A stretch of 64,000 bases of DNA from Mesorhizobium sp. WSM2240 (GTDB lineage Bacteria; Pseudomonadota; Alphaproteobacteria; Rhizobiales; Rhizobiaceae): assembly GCF_040438645.1 (NCBI RefSeq), contig NZ_CP159253.1, positions 3,968,001-4,032,000 of the forward strand, given 5' to 3'. Within the stretch, counting starts at the first letter, position 1. The number at the start of each line of letters is the position of its first letter. Below the pieces are notes generated by a model that did no database searches, was not told the DNA's origin, and saw only the letters and a list, made by a program, of their open reading frames with translations. A program made the translations under genes and the position numbers. Of this stretch, positions 44,913 to 54,922 are shown piece after piece.

Positions 44913-45618
44913 ACTGGCCAACAATTCGGCAGCGCCGGATGATGACGCACCACACCTGCTCGTCGTCGACGACGATACCCGCATCCGCAATCTTTTGAAG
45001 CAGTATCTGACAGAAAACGGCTTTCGGATTACCGTCGCCGGTAATGCCGGCGAGGCCAGGCGACAGCTTGCCGGCCTCGATTTCGACCTGCTGATCGTCG
45101 ATGTCATGATGCCGGGCGAGAACGGCGTGGACCTGACGAAATCCCTGAGGGCGGAAAAACCTGTTCCCATTTTGATGCTGACGGCGCTGTCGGAAACCGA
45201 CAGCAGAATTGCCGGCCTTGAGGCCGGCGCCGACGACTACCTGCCGAAGCCATTCGACCCGCGCGAACTCATCCTTCGCATCAACAACATCCTGCGCCGT
45301 GGGGGGCCGGCGGCGACGCCGAAGGTCGAGCAACTGGTTTTCGGTCCTTATACGTTCCAGATCGCGCGGCGCGAACTGAAGAAGGGCGGCGAGCCGCTCA
45401 AGCTCACCGACCGGGAACAGGATATCCTGGCGATATTCGCCGCGCGCGCTGGGGAAACCATCCCGCGCCACGAATTGGTGGCCGGCGAGGCCGATGTCGG
45501 CGAGCGCACGATCGACGTGCAGATCAACAGGCTCAGGCGCAAGATTGAACGTGACCCCGCCAACCCCGTCTGGTTGCAGACGGTGCGCGGCATCGGCTAC
45601 AGGCTGAGCGTCGAATAG
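44899..45618 (+). CDS. OmpR-family response regulator (PetR-like)
   Basis: 239 aa. Receiver domain with phospho-acceptor Asp68 (LLIVDVMMPG), acidic pair DDD (24-26), Lys in LPKPFDPREL. C-terminal winged-helix (GERTIDVQINRLRRKIE; TVRGIGYRL). Overlaps the MarR gene and is followed within 140 bp by a histidine kinase. It probably controls envelope or respiratory genes, as PetR does for cytochrome bc1; target is inference. Confidence 0.9.
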   Translation: MESNELANNSAAPDDDAPHLLVVDDDTRIRNLLKQYLTENGFRITVAGNAGEARRQLAGLDFDLLIVDVMMPGENGVDLTKSLRAEKPVPILMLTALSETDSRIAGLEAGADDYLPKPFDPRELILRINNILRRGGPAATPKVEQLVFGPYTFQIARRELKKGGEPLKLTDREQDILAIFAARAGETIPRHELVAGEADVGERTIDVQINRLRRKIERDPANPVWLQTVRGIGYRLSVE

Positions 45619-45754
45619 CCAAATACGGCGCCGGCCGACCGCCCCGACGGGGCGCGGCTTGCCCTGCTGGCGGTCTTTCGCTTTCGGAACCATCTTGTGT
45701 GGAATAGACTGCCGCCAGATGGCGCTAGGCGGACCGCGTCGGCAGGAATGATAA

Positions 45755-47167
45755 ATGGCGACTTCCGAAGTGGATCGGACGGAAAATGACGGCTTCGCAG
45801 CCAAGGTGCTGCGCATTGCCGCCTCGATCCCAAAAGGCTGGAAAAGGTTCTGGCGGCTGGTCTCGTTCTATCTGCCCAAGCGGCTCTATGCACGGTCGCT
45901 GATCATCATCATCACGCCGATGATCCTGCTGCAGTCCGTGGTGACGCTGGTGTTCATGGAACGCCATTGGCAGACGGTGACACAGCGGCTTTCCACCGCC
46001 GTCACCCGCGATATTGCGGCAATCATCGACATGATCGAAACCTATCCGCAGGGCGACAACTACGCCGACGTGATCCGTATCGCTCAGGAGCGGCTGCGGC
46101 TGAAGATCGACATTCTTCCACCCGACCCGCTCCCGCCGCCCGGGCCCAAGCCGTTCTTTTCGATCCTCGACCAGATTCTTTCGGCGGAAATCACCGACCA
46201 GATCGATCGTCCGTTCTGGATCGACACGGTGGGGGCCTCCGATGTGGTCGAGGTACGCATCCAACTCGAAGATAAAGTGCTGCGGGTTTTTGTGCGCCGC
46301 AGCCAAGCCTACGCCTCCAACACCCACATCTTCATCGTCTGGATGGTCGGCACATCGCTTGTGCTTCTGATGATTGCCATCCCGTTCCTGCGCAACCAAA
46401 TCAAGCCGATCCTGCAGCTTGCCGAGGCGGCCGAGAGCTTCGGCAAGGGCCGGCCCATGCCGCGCAATTTCCGCCCTCGCGGAGCCGAGGAAGTGCGGCG
46501 CGCGGGTTTCGCCTTCATACAGATGCGCGAGCGCATCGAGCGCCAGATCGAGCAGCGCACCGCTATGCTGACCGGGGTGAGCCACGATCTGCGCACCATC
46601 CTAACGCGGTTCAAGCTACAGCTTGCGCTGAGCGGGGCGAAGGCGGATACCGAGGCGCTCAACCAGGACGTCAATGATATGCAGGCGATGCTGGAGGGCT
46701 ACCTGTCCTTCGCGCGCGGCGAAGCGCTCGAGGATCCCGGCCGGTTCGACCTGACCGATTATTTCGAGAAACTCTCCGAGGAAGCCAAGCTGCGCAAGCG
46801 CACGCTGACGACCTCGCTGACCGGCGACCCGGACATTCATGTCCGTCCCAACGCATTCAACCGCTTGCTGTCCAATGTCGTGGGCAACGCATTCCGTTAC
46901 GCGAAAAACGTCCGCGTCAGCGCCACCCACACACGCGGTTCACTGACCATGATCATTGACGATGACGGCCCCGGCGTGCCCGCCGAAAGCAGAGAGGACG
47001 TGTTCAAGCCGTTCATGCGGTTGGATGCAGCGCGTAACCTCGATGCCAGCGGCACCGGCCTCGGCCTGTCCATTGCCCGCGATATAGCTCGCAGCCATGG
47101 TGGCGATATAACCCTGGAGGACAGCCCGATGGGCGGACTCAGGGTCATAGTTCGGGTGCCGGCGTAG
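45755..47167 (+). CDS. Sensor histidine kinase, EnvZ-like
   Basis: 470 aa. Two membrane helices (about 48-70 and 193-215) flank a 120-residue periplasmic domain with a Pro-rich stretch (PPDPLPPPGPKP). HAMP, then HisKA with His277 in LTGVSHDLRTILTRF, and HATPase with NVVGNAFRYAKN and GTGLGLSIARD. Likely partner of the adjacent regulator. The 136-bp gap before it includes a hairpin. Confidence 0.9.
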   Translation: MATSEVDRTENDGFAAKVLRIAASIPKGWKRFWRLVSFYLPKRLYARSLIIIITPMILLQSVVTLVFMERHWQTVTQRLSTAVTRDIAAIIDMIETYPQGDNYADVIRIAQERLRLKIDILPPDPLPPPGPKPFFSILDQILSAEITDQIDRPFWIDTVGASDVVEVRIQLEDKVLRVFVRRSQAYASNTHIFIVWMVGTSLVLLMIAIPFLRNQIKPILQLAEAAESFGKGRPMPRNFRPRGAEEVRRAGFAFIQMRERIERQIEQRTAMLTGVSHDLRTILTRFKLQLALSGAKADTEALNQDVNDMQAMLEGYLSFARGEALEDPGRFDLTDYFEKLSEEAKLRKRTLTTSLTGDPDIHVRPNAFNRLLSNVVGNAFRYAKNVRVSATHTRGSLTMIIDDDGPGVPAESREDVFKPFMRLDAARNLDASGTGLGLSIARDIARSHGGDITLEDSPMGGLRVIVRVPA

Positions 47168-47432
47168 GATTATTGGCAATTCGGACACGGCAGGGCGCAA
47201 TGCCCGGTGCCGCGCCGTTTTCGCCAGCTGCGCCGGTTACCCGCCTGATGGTTACGTTTAGAAGATCTTGTTGTGGCGATCGGCGGGATAAACACCCCAA
47301 GCGTCCGCTCGTCATGTCAAGCGAGCGGAGATGAATCCGCGGTAAAGCTTGCCCGCCGGATCGGCCAATTCATTCTCCCGTCATGAAGCGGTGTTGAAAC
47401 GCCGCCATGCGGAACGAGGGGCCGGCGATTCG

Positions 47433-48515
47433 ATGTCCGGAAGCATGGATCGGCTGGCAACCAAGAAGCTCGGGGTGGAAAAGCTGCCCGCGAAGTTGCG
47501 GATCATGCTGGTCACCGACGCCTGGCACCCGCAGATCAACGGCGTCGTGCGCACGCTGGACAGGCTTGCACAGGAGCTCGCCGCCGGCGGCCATGCGGTC
47601 GAGTTGGTGACTTCGGCCGGCTTCCGCACCATCCCGTTGCCCTCCTACTCCGACATCCGGTTGGCGCTGACCACGCCGCGCCAGATCGCACGCCGCATCG
47701 GCGCGGCAAATCCCGACCACGTCCATATCGCGACGGAAGGGCCGCTCGGCTTTTTGGCTCGGCGCTTTTGCCTCACCAGGGGCGTCAGCTTCACGACGAG
47801 CTACCACACTCGGTTTCCAGAATATCTTCGCGCCCGCCTTCCCATCCCCGAGAGCTGGACCTATCGCTGGCTGCGGCGCTTCCACAATGCGGGCGCCGGA
47901 ACGCTGGTCGCAACCCCTTCGCTTGCCGCCGAACTGACGCAACGCGGCTTCACCAATGTGCGGCTCTGGACGCGTGGCGTCGACACGCAGACCTATCGCC
48001 CAGACCGCCGGCCGGCGCTCGACCTGCCGCGGCCGATCCTGCTTTCGGTGGGCCGAGTAGCTGTGGAGAAGAACTTGTCGGCATTTCTCGATCTCGATCT
48101 GCCGGGCAGTAAGGTGGTGGTCGGCGATGGACCGGCGCTTCCCACGTTGAAGGCACAGTACCCAGATGCGGTCTTTCTCGGCACCCGCACCGGCGAAGAG
48201 CTTGCCGACATCTATGCATCTGCCGATCTGTTCGTGTTCCCCAGCCGGACCGACACGTTCGGCATCGTTCTTCTGGAGGCATTGGCGAGTGGCCTGCCGG
48301 TCGCCGCCTATCCGGTGACAGGCCCTCTCGATGTGCTCGGCGACGGGCTAGGCGGAGCACTTTCCGAAGATCTCAGCCAGGCGATTCGGACGGCACTCGC
48401 AATCCCACGCGGCGACGCCCGAGCAAAGGCGATGTGCTACAGTTGGTCGTCATGCGCGGCGCTGTTCCTGCGCCACATACGCGCCGCACATGGCGAGGTG
48501 GAGATACCGTTGTAG
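47433..48515 (+). CDS. Glycosyltransferase family 4
   Basis: 360 aa from the ATG at 47433. GT-B fold with N-terminal DAWHPQINGVVRTLDRLAQE (a signature of the PimB/sulfoquinovosyl-type GT4 group), donor-site VGRVAVEKNLSAFL, and the EX7E-type motif SRTDTFGIVLLEALASGLPV. It would glycosylate a membrane lipid such as diacylglycerol. Start may be the GTG at 47415 or elsewhere. Convergent with the topoisomerase gene. Confidence 0.87.
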   Translation: MSGSMDRLATKKLGVEKLPAKLRIMLVTDAWHPQINGVVRTLDRLAQELAAGGHAVELVTSAGFRTIPLPSYSDIRLALTTPRQIARRIGAANPDHVHIATEGPLGFLARRFCLTRGVSFTTSYHTRFPEYLRARLPIPESWTYRWLRRFHNAGAGTLVATPSLAAELTQRGFTNVRLWTRGVDTQTYRPDRRPALDLPRPILLSVGRVAVEKNLSAFLDLDLPGSKVVVGDGPALPTLKAQYPDAVFLGTRTGEELADIYASADLFVFPSRTDTFGIVLLEALASGLPVAAYPVTGPLDVLGDGLGGALSEDLSQAIRTALAIPRGDARAKAMCYSWSSCAALFLRHIRAAHGEVEIPL

Positions 48516-48538
48516 GGCGTCGGCCGACTGCAGCATCG

Positions 48539-49627
48539 TTATCCAATGCCGTTTCCGGCGTTGGAAAGCCATTTCCGCACCAGGGTCTCTTCTTCGTCCA
48601 GTCCGTCGATCGGTTTGCGCAACGATCGCCTGACGGCCGCCATCTCGTCGGCGAGCCGCCCCTCCGACCAGCGTTCCATGACCAACGGATGGATATAACA
48701 ATTGCGGCACACAGTCCGGGTGTTGCCGAGCCGAGCCGCCACGCGGTCAACGATTTCGTTGGTCACCCGCGCGGCCGCCGACTTGGTGTCGGGAACCGGC
48801 GTGGCGGCAAAGAGCGAGACCGCGCAGATCGTGCCGCCCCAGGTGCGGAAATGCTTGGAACTGAAGTCCGAGCCGCTTGCCTCCCGAATATATGCGTTCA
48901 CATCCTGTGAGTGCACGACACTGCGCCCGCCATCCGCGGTTTTGTACTGGAAGAGTTGCTGGCCCGGCAGATCCTGCGCGCCGCGCACGATTTTGGCGAT
49001 GCGCCGGTCGACAAGCCTGAGATTCCATTCCTTGCCCGACTTGCCCTTGAAGGCGAACCGTATCTCGGAGCCATTGATCTCGACGTGGCGGTCGCGCAGC
49101 GTCGTCAGCCCGAAGCTCTTGTTATCGCGTGCGTAAGCGCTGTTGCCGATGCGGATCATCGTGTTGTCGAGCAACCAGATGATGGATGCGATCACACGCT
49201 CCGGCGGCAAGCCGGGCCTCTTCAGATCGGTATCGACGCGGGCGCGCAGCCGCGGCAAAGCCTTCGCGAAGTCCACAAGGCTTGAATATTTGACTTCGTC
49301 GCGGCAGGCGGACCAGCGCGGATGATAACGATACTGCTTGCGCCCGCGTTGATCGCGGCCGGTGGCCTGGAGGTGACCATTCTCGACCGGCGAAATCCAG
49401 ACGTCGGTCCATGCCGGCGGGATCGCCAGGCTCTTGATCCGGGCGAGCGCCTCGGGGTCGGAGAGTCGCTCGCCTTCGGGCGTCGTATAGGAAAAGCCCT
49501 TGCCCGCTCGCCGACGCCGAATGCCCGGCTCCTCGTCGCTGACATAGACGAGCGAAGCGCTTCGCGCGGAAGCCGCCGGTTCGGGCATTATCTTTTTCGG
49601 GGTGCTTTCCTGGGACAGATCCAGCAC
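48539..49627 (-). CDS. DNA topoisomerase IB
   Basis: 362 aa poxvirus-type topoisomerase IB. N-terminal DNA-clamp domain, catalytic Arg/Lys segment LLDNTMIRIGNSAYA, KHFRTWGGTICAV, and nucleophile Tyr311 in CRNCYIHPLV. It relaxes supercoils through a 3'-phosphotyrosine. Start GTG at 49627 with GGCGGAG upstream; ATG at 49588 is an alternative. Encoded alone, common in Rhizobiales. Confidence 0.9.
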   Translation of the reverse strand: MLDLSQESTPKKIMPEPAASARSASLVYVSDEEPGIRRRRAGKGFSYTTPEGERLSDPEALARIKSLAIPPAWTDVWISPVENGHLQATGRDQRGRKQYRYHPRWSACRDEVKYSSLVDFAKALPRLRARVDTDLKRPGLPPERVIASIIWLLDNTMIRIGNSAYARDNKSFGLTTLRDRHVEINGSEIRFAFKGKSGKEWNLRLVDRRIAKIVRGAQDLPGQQLFQYKTADGGRSVVHSQDVNAYIREASGSDFSSKHFRTWGGTICAVSLFAATPVPDTKSAAARVTNEIVDRVAARLGNTRTVCRNCYIHPLVMERWSEGRLADEMAAVRRSLRKPIDGLDEEETLVRKWLSNAGNGIG

Positions 49628-49704
49628 GGGCTACTCCGCCGGAATGAACGACGGATGATTAAGCAATCAGCCGCGCCTAAGTTCCAGCGATTGCAAAATG
49701 CAAT

Positions 49705-50064
49705 TCAGAAGAGCCTGCCGCCGTCCGGCACCCTGCGTTCGATTGCACCCAGAACGACCTCGCCATCCTCGTCCGGAAATCCGAGCGTCAGGACTTCAGA
49801 CAGGAACTTGCCGATCTGGCGCGGCGGGAAATTGACCACGGCAAACACCTGCCGCCCCACCAGCGTCTCCGGACTGTAGTATTTGGTGATCTGCGCAGAG
49901 GATTTCTTGGCGCCGATCTCCGGACCGAAGTCGATCTTCAGCTTGATCGCCGGCTTGCGGGCTTCCGGATAGGGTTCGGCTTCCACGATCGTGCCGGCGC
50001 GGATGTCGACGCGATCGAAATCGGCAAAGCTGATCTCGGGCTTTCGCCCGCCTGCTGCAGTCAT
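49705..50064 (-). CDS. csaA: tRNA-binding chaperone-like protein CsaA
   Basis: 119 aa tRNA_bind OB-fold: [20 protein letters not shown], then [20 protein letters not shown] and [10 protein letters not shown]. CsaA is linked to tRNA-binding and protein export chaperone activity. The ATG lies 2 bp after the stop of the ybjN-like gene, so they form an operon. Confidence 0.92.
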   Translation of the reverse strand: MTAAGGRKPEISFADFDRVDIRAGTIVEAEPYPEARKPAIKLKIDFGPEIGAKKSSAQITKYYSPETLVGRQVFAVVNFPPRQIGKFLSEVLTLGFPDEDGEVVLGAIERRVPDGGRLF

Positions 50065-50066
50065 GA

Positions 50067-50567
50067 TCAGGCGGTGCCGAATGTCTCGAACAAGACGCCG
50101 GCCAACGCGTCCTTGGCCGAGGTGCCCGACCAGACGACGAACTGAAAAGCCTGGAAATAGCATTCGCAGGCCTCCAACGCCGAGGACAGCAGCACCTCGA
50201 CCTGCTGACTGGACGGCTCCACACCGCCGGCGAGCAGCAGCGACTGACGGAACATGATCGCCCCCTCTTGCTCCCATAGGTCAAAATGACCGAACAGCAT
50301 CTGCTCGTTGATCAGCGACAGGAGCCGCATGATTTCCAGCGTCCGGCTCTCCGGCACCTTGATGTCGAAAGCGCAGGCCAGGTGCAGGGCCTCGAAATCC
50401 TCCATCCACGAAAAAGAGACATGATAGTCGGTCCAGCTTCCCGCAACCGAGATCGATATTTCATCGTCGCCCGTGCGTTCGAACGCCCAGTCGTTGTGGC
50501 TCGCGACATGCTCGATCACATCCACCGGGTGGATTTCGCGAGCAAACTCGAGTTCGAGAAGTTCCAT
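50067..50567 (-). CDS. YbjN domain-containing protein
   Basis: 166 aa YbjN fold (PF10722): [15 protein letters not shown] N-terminus, [20 protein letters not shown], and [20 protein letters not shown]. Type III-secretion-chaperone-like fold; function unknown. AGGAAG before the ATG at 50567. Gene directly upstream of csaA. Confidence 0.87.
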   Translation of the reverse strand: MELLELEFAREIHPVDVIEHVASHNDWAFERTGDDEISISVAGSWTDYHVSFSWMEDFEALHLACAFDIKVPESRTLEIMRLLSLINEQMLFGHFDLWEQEGAIMFRQSLLLAGGVEPSSQQVEVLLSSALEACECYFQAFQFVVWSGTSAKDALAGVLFETFGTA

Positions 50568-50888
50568 GAAATGCTTCCTGTCGTTACGGGAGCGCCCCGC
50601 GCGCTCCGCGGGAAAGGCACACACGACGAACAAAATTCGCGAACTCAGACTGGCAGGACGGTATGGCGCAACAGACCCCAAGCCGGAGCCCCGCCGCCCG
50701 GCGCATGATCCGGCTCCGAATCATGCAACAAATTCAGTCTATTGATGCGGAGTCGCGTGACCAGCCCCTTTTTGCGCAGTGCGGCATAAGGGTGTGGAAA
50801 GTGGCTGTCATAAAGATTCACGCAAGCCGGATAAGCGATTCAGCGCAAAGCGCTTTTCCGGATCAGGCTTTGTGGAAAAGTTAAAGAA
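50568..50888. other. 321-bp intergenic region
   Basis: No gene. Near 50840-50875 the motif AGCGCAAAGCGCTTTTCCGG, a short palindrome, is probably the terminator of ubiK (minus), as it lies just past its stop. Confidence 0.4.
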
Positions 50889-51206
50889 TTATTTTTTTGG
50901 CTTGGCCTTGGAAACAGTCGGAGAAACCACATCCGCGGCTTTCGCACCCGAAAGCTCTGCTATGCGGACCTCCAGCGCATCTATGCGCGCGGCAAGGCGC
51001 TTGGCCTCGGCGCGCGACTTGATGGCCATTTCGCGCATCGCCTCGAACTCTTCGCGCTGCACGACATCCATCGAATTCAGGATTTTTTCGGCTTGGCCCT
51101 TGAACGCCGTCTCGACTTCGCGCCTGACGCCCTGCGCCGCACCCGCGGCATCTGTCACCAGTTTTGCAAATTCATCGAGTATGCGGTTCGGTCCGGTCGT
51201 CGACAT
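50889..51206 (-). CDS. ubiK: Accessory factor UbiK family (BMFP) protein
   Basis: 105 aa. N-terminal amphipathic helix (RILDEFAKLVTDAAGAAQGV) and a long coiled coil, VQREEFEAMREMAIKSRAEA, with a Lys-rich tail, matching the BMFP/UbiK family. UbiK aids ubiquinone biosynthesis by binding UbiJ-type scaffolds and membranes. GAGG before the ATG at 51206. Divergent from the FkbM gene. Confidence 0.9.
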   Translation of the reverse strand: MSTTGPNRILDEFAKLVTDAAGAAQGVRREVETAFKGQAEKILNSMDVVQREEFEAMREMAIKSRAEAKRLAARIDALEVRIAELSGAKAADVVSPTVSKAKPKK

Positions 51207-51338
51207 GGCAAAAACCTCGTGGCGTCTCGTTTGAAGTAATGGCGCGCAGCAATGAATGCAAGATCGGACGATGCGGGAGCGCTTTGGCCAGGTCAGCGCG
51301 CACGTTGCGTGGGTCGCAATATGTGTCATAAGGGCGCC

Positions 51339-51995
51339 ATGCGTATAGAAAGCGACTTAGAACATTGGATCCGGTGGCATCTCTACAGGAAGCGGAAGAA
51401 CTCCGGGAGGAGCGGCGCGCTCCGCGAGTTCCACGAATATCTTCGCAAATTGCCCGCGGGCTCGGTCTGCGTTGATTGTGGAGCAAATCTCGGCAATATT
51501 ACCTATCTGATGCGTCGCAAAGGGTCCCGTGTCATCGCCTTCGAGCCGGACCCGGTCGCTGTCAAAATCCTCAAGCGCCGTTTCACCAATGACCCCGGCA
51601 TAACGATAATCGAAAAGGCGGTTGGCGGCGCAAATCGAAAGGCGATGTTTTATCAACGGCCGGACGTAGCTGGAGACATCAAGCATACTAAGGGGTCGTC
51701 TCTCATCAAAAAGAGAGCGCATCTCGATGTCGCCGTAGCCGAAGTGGATGTGATCGACCTGCCTGAGTTCATCGTGAGCCTTGGTGATCCCGTGGCGTTG
51801 CTCAAAGTCGATATAGAGGGCGCCGAGGCCGAGCTTTTGGAAGCGCTATTGCATAAAGGAGTTCATCGAAGCATTGGCCAAATCTACGTCGAAACGCATG
51901 AACGTTTCTCGCCCGAACTTGCCAGGCGTATCGCAGACATCCGGCGCCAGATTCAGGTCGAGAAAATCACCAACATCAATTTGGATTGGACGTGA
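51339..51995 (+). CDS. FkbM-family methyltransferase
   Basis: 218 aa. SAM-binding loop VCVDCGANLGNITYLMRRKG, then AFEPDP and the FkbM motif VALLKVDIEGAEAELLEALL. It would O-methylate a sugar or polyketide-like group. ATAAGGG before the ATG at 51339. Its codon use is less GC-rich than that of the neighbouring lgt-midA block, which hints at a later arrival; this is only an impression. Confidence 0.87.
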   Translation: MRIESDLEHWIRWHLYRKRKNSGRSGALREFHEYLRKLPAGSVCVDCGANLGNITYLMRRKGSRVIAFEPDPVAVKILKRRFTNDPGITIIEKAVGGANRKAMFYQRPDVAGDIKHTKGSSLIKKRAHLDVAVAEVDVIDLPEFIVSLGDPVALLKVDIEGAEAELLEALLHKGVHRSIGQIYVETHERFSPELARRIADIRRQIQVEKITNINLDWT

Positions 51996-52086
51996 GGGAC
52001 GAAATTCGACCGAACAGGGTTGGTAGCACTGGGCGCGAGATAGCCTTCGTTCCTCCGCGCAAATTACCTCCAGTCCGGAGTTCCGT

Positions 52087-52938
52087 TTGACCGATTATCT
52101 GCTCCTGCCGCTTGCTGCGCTGCCATTTCCGAACATTGATCCGGTCATCGTCCAGATCGGACCCTTGGCTATTCATTGGTATGGCCTCGCCTATATCGTC
52201 GGCATCCTCTTCGCTTACTGGTACGCCAAGCGGCTGGTGACCAATTCCCGGCTTTGGGCCGGTGGCGAGTTGCCGATGAAACCGGAGGACCTCGACGATT
52301 TTCTGGTGTGGGCCGCTATCGGCGTGGTGGTGGGCGGCCGCGTCGGTTACATATTGTTCTACGATTTCGCGCGTTATCTGGCCAACCCGTTGGATATGTT
52401 GGCAGTCTGGCAGGGCGGCATGTCGTTTCATGGCGGCTTTGCCGGAACCACGCTCGCCATGATCCTGTTCGCCCGTTCGCGCGGCATCAGTGTGTGGAGC
52501 TTGTTCGATGTCGTAGCCGCAGGCGCGCCGGTGGCACTCGGACTCGTTCGCGGCACCAACTTCATCAACTCCGAACTTTGGGGCAGGCCGACCGACGTCC
52601 CCTGGGCGTTTGTATTCCCGAATGGCGGACCGCTGGCGCGCCATCCAAGCCAACTCTATGAGGCGGCGCTGGAAGGGCTTTTGCTATTCCTTTTGCTGCG
52701 CCTGCTCACCCATTCGCTGCTCAAGCTGAAGACGCCGGGCTTCGTCGCCGGCGCGTTCGTCGCCGGTTACGGCGCGTCGCGCATCTTCGTCGAATTTTTC
52801 CGCGAGCCGGACCAGCATATCGGCTATTTGCTCGGCGACTGGCTGACCATGGGCATGGTGTTGTCGACCCCGATGGTCATTGCCGGAATCTGGATGATGG
52901 CGAGGGCGAAAAGGACCGCCGCGCCAAGCCCGGCATGA
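52087..52938 (+). CDS. lgt: Prolipoprotein diacylglyceryl transferase
   Basis: 283 aa with seven membrane helices and the Lgt signature region [17 protein letters not shown]. It attaches diacylglycerol from phosphatidylglycerol to the lipobox Cys of pre-lipoproteins, which this window encodes in number. The start is TTG at 52087 (MTDYLLLPL). The stop overlaps the midA ATG by 4 bp (ATGA). Confidence 0.93.
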   Translation: MTDYLLLPLAALPFPNIDPVIVQIGPLAIHWYGLAYIVGILFAYWYAKRLVTNSRLWAGGELPMKPEDLDDFLVWAAIGVVVGGRVGYILFYDFARYLANPLDMLAVWQGGMSFHGGFAGTTLAMILFARSRGISVWSLFDVVAAGAPVALGLVRGTNFINSELWGRPTDVPWAFVFPNGGPLARHPSQLYEAALEGLLLFLLLRLLTHSLLKLKTPGFVAGAFVAGYGASRIFVEFFREPDQHIGYLLGDWLTMGMVLSTPMVIAGIWMMARAKRTAAPSPA

Positions 52939-54023
52939 CGCGGCTGAAGGAGCGAATTGCAGCTCTAATCCAGGTCAGTGGACCGATCAGCGTCGCCGAG
53001 TACATGGCGCTCTGCCTGTTCGATCCCGAGGACGGCTACTACACCAATCGCGAGCCGTTCGGCGTCGAAGGCGATTTCGTCACCGCACCCGAAATCAGCC
53101 AGATGTTCGGCGAACTGGTCGGCGTATGGCTGCGAGCCGCGTGGGACGCGATCGGGCAGCCATTGCCGGTGACCGTTGCGGAGATCGGCCCCGGGCGCGG
53201 CACGCTGATGAAGGATGTGTTGCGCACGCTTTCAAGGCTTGGCCCCGGATTCTCAGTCGAAGCCGATTTCGCGATGATCGAAACAAGCCCGAGACTTGTC
53301 GAGATCCAGAAGGAGACGCTCGGACCGGTCGGCGCCGGCGCCCAGTGGCACGCTTCCGTCGACAGTCTCGCCCCGCAGCCACTGCTCATTGTCGGCAACG
53401 AACTCTTCGACGCCGTTCCGATCCGCCAGTATGTCCGTGCCGGCGGCAAATGGCGCGAGCGAGCGGTTGGTCTTGATGAAGCCGGCGGCCTGACCTTTGT
53501 GGCGGGAGCCGGCGCGCCGGATCCGTTCCTGCTGCCGCCGGATGCCGACAGCGCGCCCGAGGGCGCTGTCATCGAGCTTTCCCCGGCTCGAACCGCGCTG
53601 ATGGAGACGATAACCGAGCGTATCGCCGGCCATGGCGGAGCCGGCCTGTTCTTCGATTATGGCTACACCTCGCCTGCACTCGGCGACACGCTGCAGGCTC
53701 TCCGAAAGCACGAATATGACGACGTGCTCGCCCACCCTGGCGGCGCAGACCTGACCGCACATGTCGATTTTGCCGCTCTTGCCGCAGTTGCACGTCAACG
53801 CGGTCTTGACGCTCATATCATGACCCAGGGCGATTTCCTGCTGGCGATGGGATTGCTTGAGCGCGCCGGGCGTCTCGGCGCAGATGCTGGCCTTGCGACG
53901 CGCGAGCGCCTGTCCGGCGAGGTCGAGCGTCTTGCCGGCCCCGACCAGATGGGAAACCTGTTCAAGGTGCTCGCCATCACGCCGCGCGCGACTGCCGTTC
54001 CACCCTTCGTTCCTTCGGATTGA
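52935..54023 (+). CDS. SAM-dependent methyltransferase MidA/NDUFAF7 family
   Basis: 362 aa DUF185 family: [23 protein letters not shown] loop [17 protein letters not shown], and [14 protein letters not shown]. The eukaryotic homologue methylates an Arg in complex I subunit NDUFS2 during assembly. Coupled with lgt by a 4-bp overlap. Confidence 0.92.
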   Translation: MTRLKERIAALIQVSGPISVAEYMALCLFDPEDGYYTNREPFGVEGDFVTAPEISQMFGELVGVWLRAAWDAIGQPLPVTVAEIGPGRGTLMKDVLRTLSRLGPGFSVEADFAMIETSPRLVEIQKETLGPVGAGAQWHASVDSLAPQPLLIVGNELFDAVPIRQYVRAGGKWRERAVGLDEAGGLTFVAGAGAPDPFLLPPDADSAPEGAVIELSPARTALMETITERIAGHGGAGLFFDYGYTSPALGDTLQALRKHEYDDVLAHPGGADLTAHVDFAALAAVARQRGLDAHIMTQGDFLLAMGLLERAGRLGADAGLATRERLSGEVERLAGPDQMGNLFKVLAITPRATAVPPFVPSD

Positions 54024-54127
54024 CTCGGCAAATCCCCTGCCCCACTGTCCCGCCACGGGAGCGCGGACCGGCGGACAAGGGCGAATTTGCCTTGACGCCA
54101 TGGTCTTCGGAGACAACAAGGCGGAGC

Positions 54128-54922
54128 ATGATAACCGACTCGAAGCCGGAGCCGCTCCGGTCACCTTTGCTTGCAAAGGCGGAAGCACAAGGCATCCGCC
54201 ACGGCTTTTTCACCCGCGTCGGCGGCGTTTCTGAAGGCATTTACCGGGGCCTCAACATCGGCGTTGGTTCGAACGACGATCCGGCACGAGTGCGGGAAAA
54301 TCGCCGCCGCGTGGCCGAGTGGATGGGTGTCACGCCGGATTCGCTGCTGTCGGTCTATCAGGTCCATTCGCCGGACGTAATCGTCGCCACCGGCCCCTTT
54401 CCCGACCCGCGGCCGCAGGCCGACGCTATCGTGACCGACCGGCCCGGGCTGGCGCTCGGCGCTTCCTCGGCCGATTGCGGGCCGGTGCTGTTTGCCGACC
54501 CCGAGGCGCGTGTGATCGGCGCGGCCCACGCCGGATGGAAGGGGGCGCTCGCCGGAGTGCTCGAAAACACGGTCGACGCCATGGAGAAATTGGGCGCCAT
54601 GCGCGAACGCATCGTCGCCGTGCTCGGCCCTTCTATCGGACCCGACAATTACGAAGTCGGAGCCGAGTTCGTCGCGCGATTCGCCGAAGCTAACAGGGAT
54701 AACGAAAAATATTTCAGGCCGTCTCGTAACGGCGGCCACTCGATGTTCGACCTCAACGGCTATACGCTCGACCGGCTACGCAAGGCAGGCGTTGCGGCGG
54801 AAGGCCTCGACCGCTGCACCTATGCCGAGGAGGACCTTTTCTATTCCTATCGCCGCACCACCCACCGTAGGGAGGCCGATTACGGCAGGCAGATTTCGGC
54901 AATCGTTCTGGAGGAGATTTGA
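54128..54922 (+). CDS. pgeF: Peptidoglycan editing factor PgeF
   Basis: 264 aa Cu-oxidase_4 (YfiH/laccase) domain. Metal-site residues in YQVHSPDV, SADCGPVLF and AAHAGWKGALAGV. PgeF removes misplaced Ser from muropeptides. Start at 54128 (GGCGGAG upstream). The stop TGA overlaps the next ATG (TGATG). Confidence 0.92.
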   Translation: MITDSKPEPLRSPLLAKAEAQGIRHGFFTRVGGVSEGIYRGLNIGVGSNDDPARVRENRRRVAEWMGVTPDSLLSVYQVHSPDVIVATGPFPDPRPQADAIVTDRPGLALGASSADCGPVLFADPEARVIGAAHAGWKGALAGVLENTVDAMEKLGAMRERIVAVLGPSIGPDNYEVGAEFVARFAEANRDNEKYFRPSRNGGHSMFDLNGYTLDRLRKAGVAAEGLDRCTYAEEDLFYSYRRTTHRREADYGRQISAIVLEEI

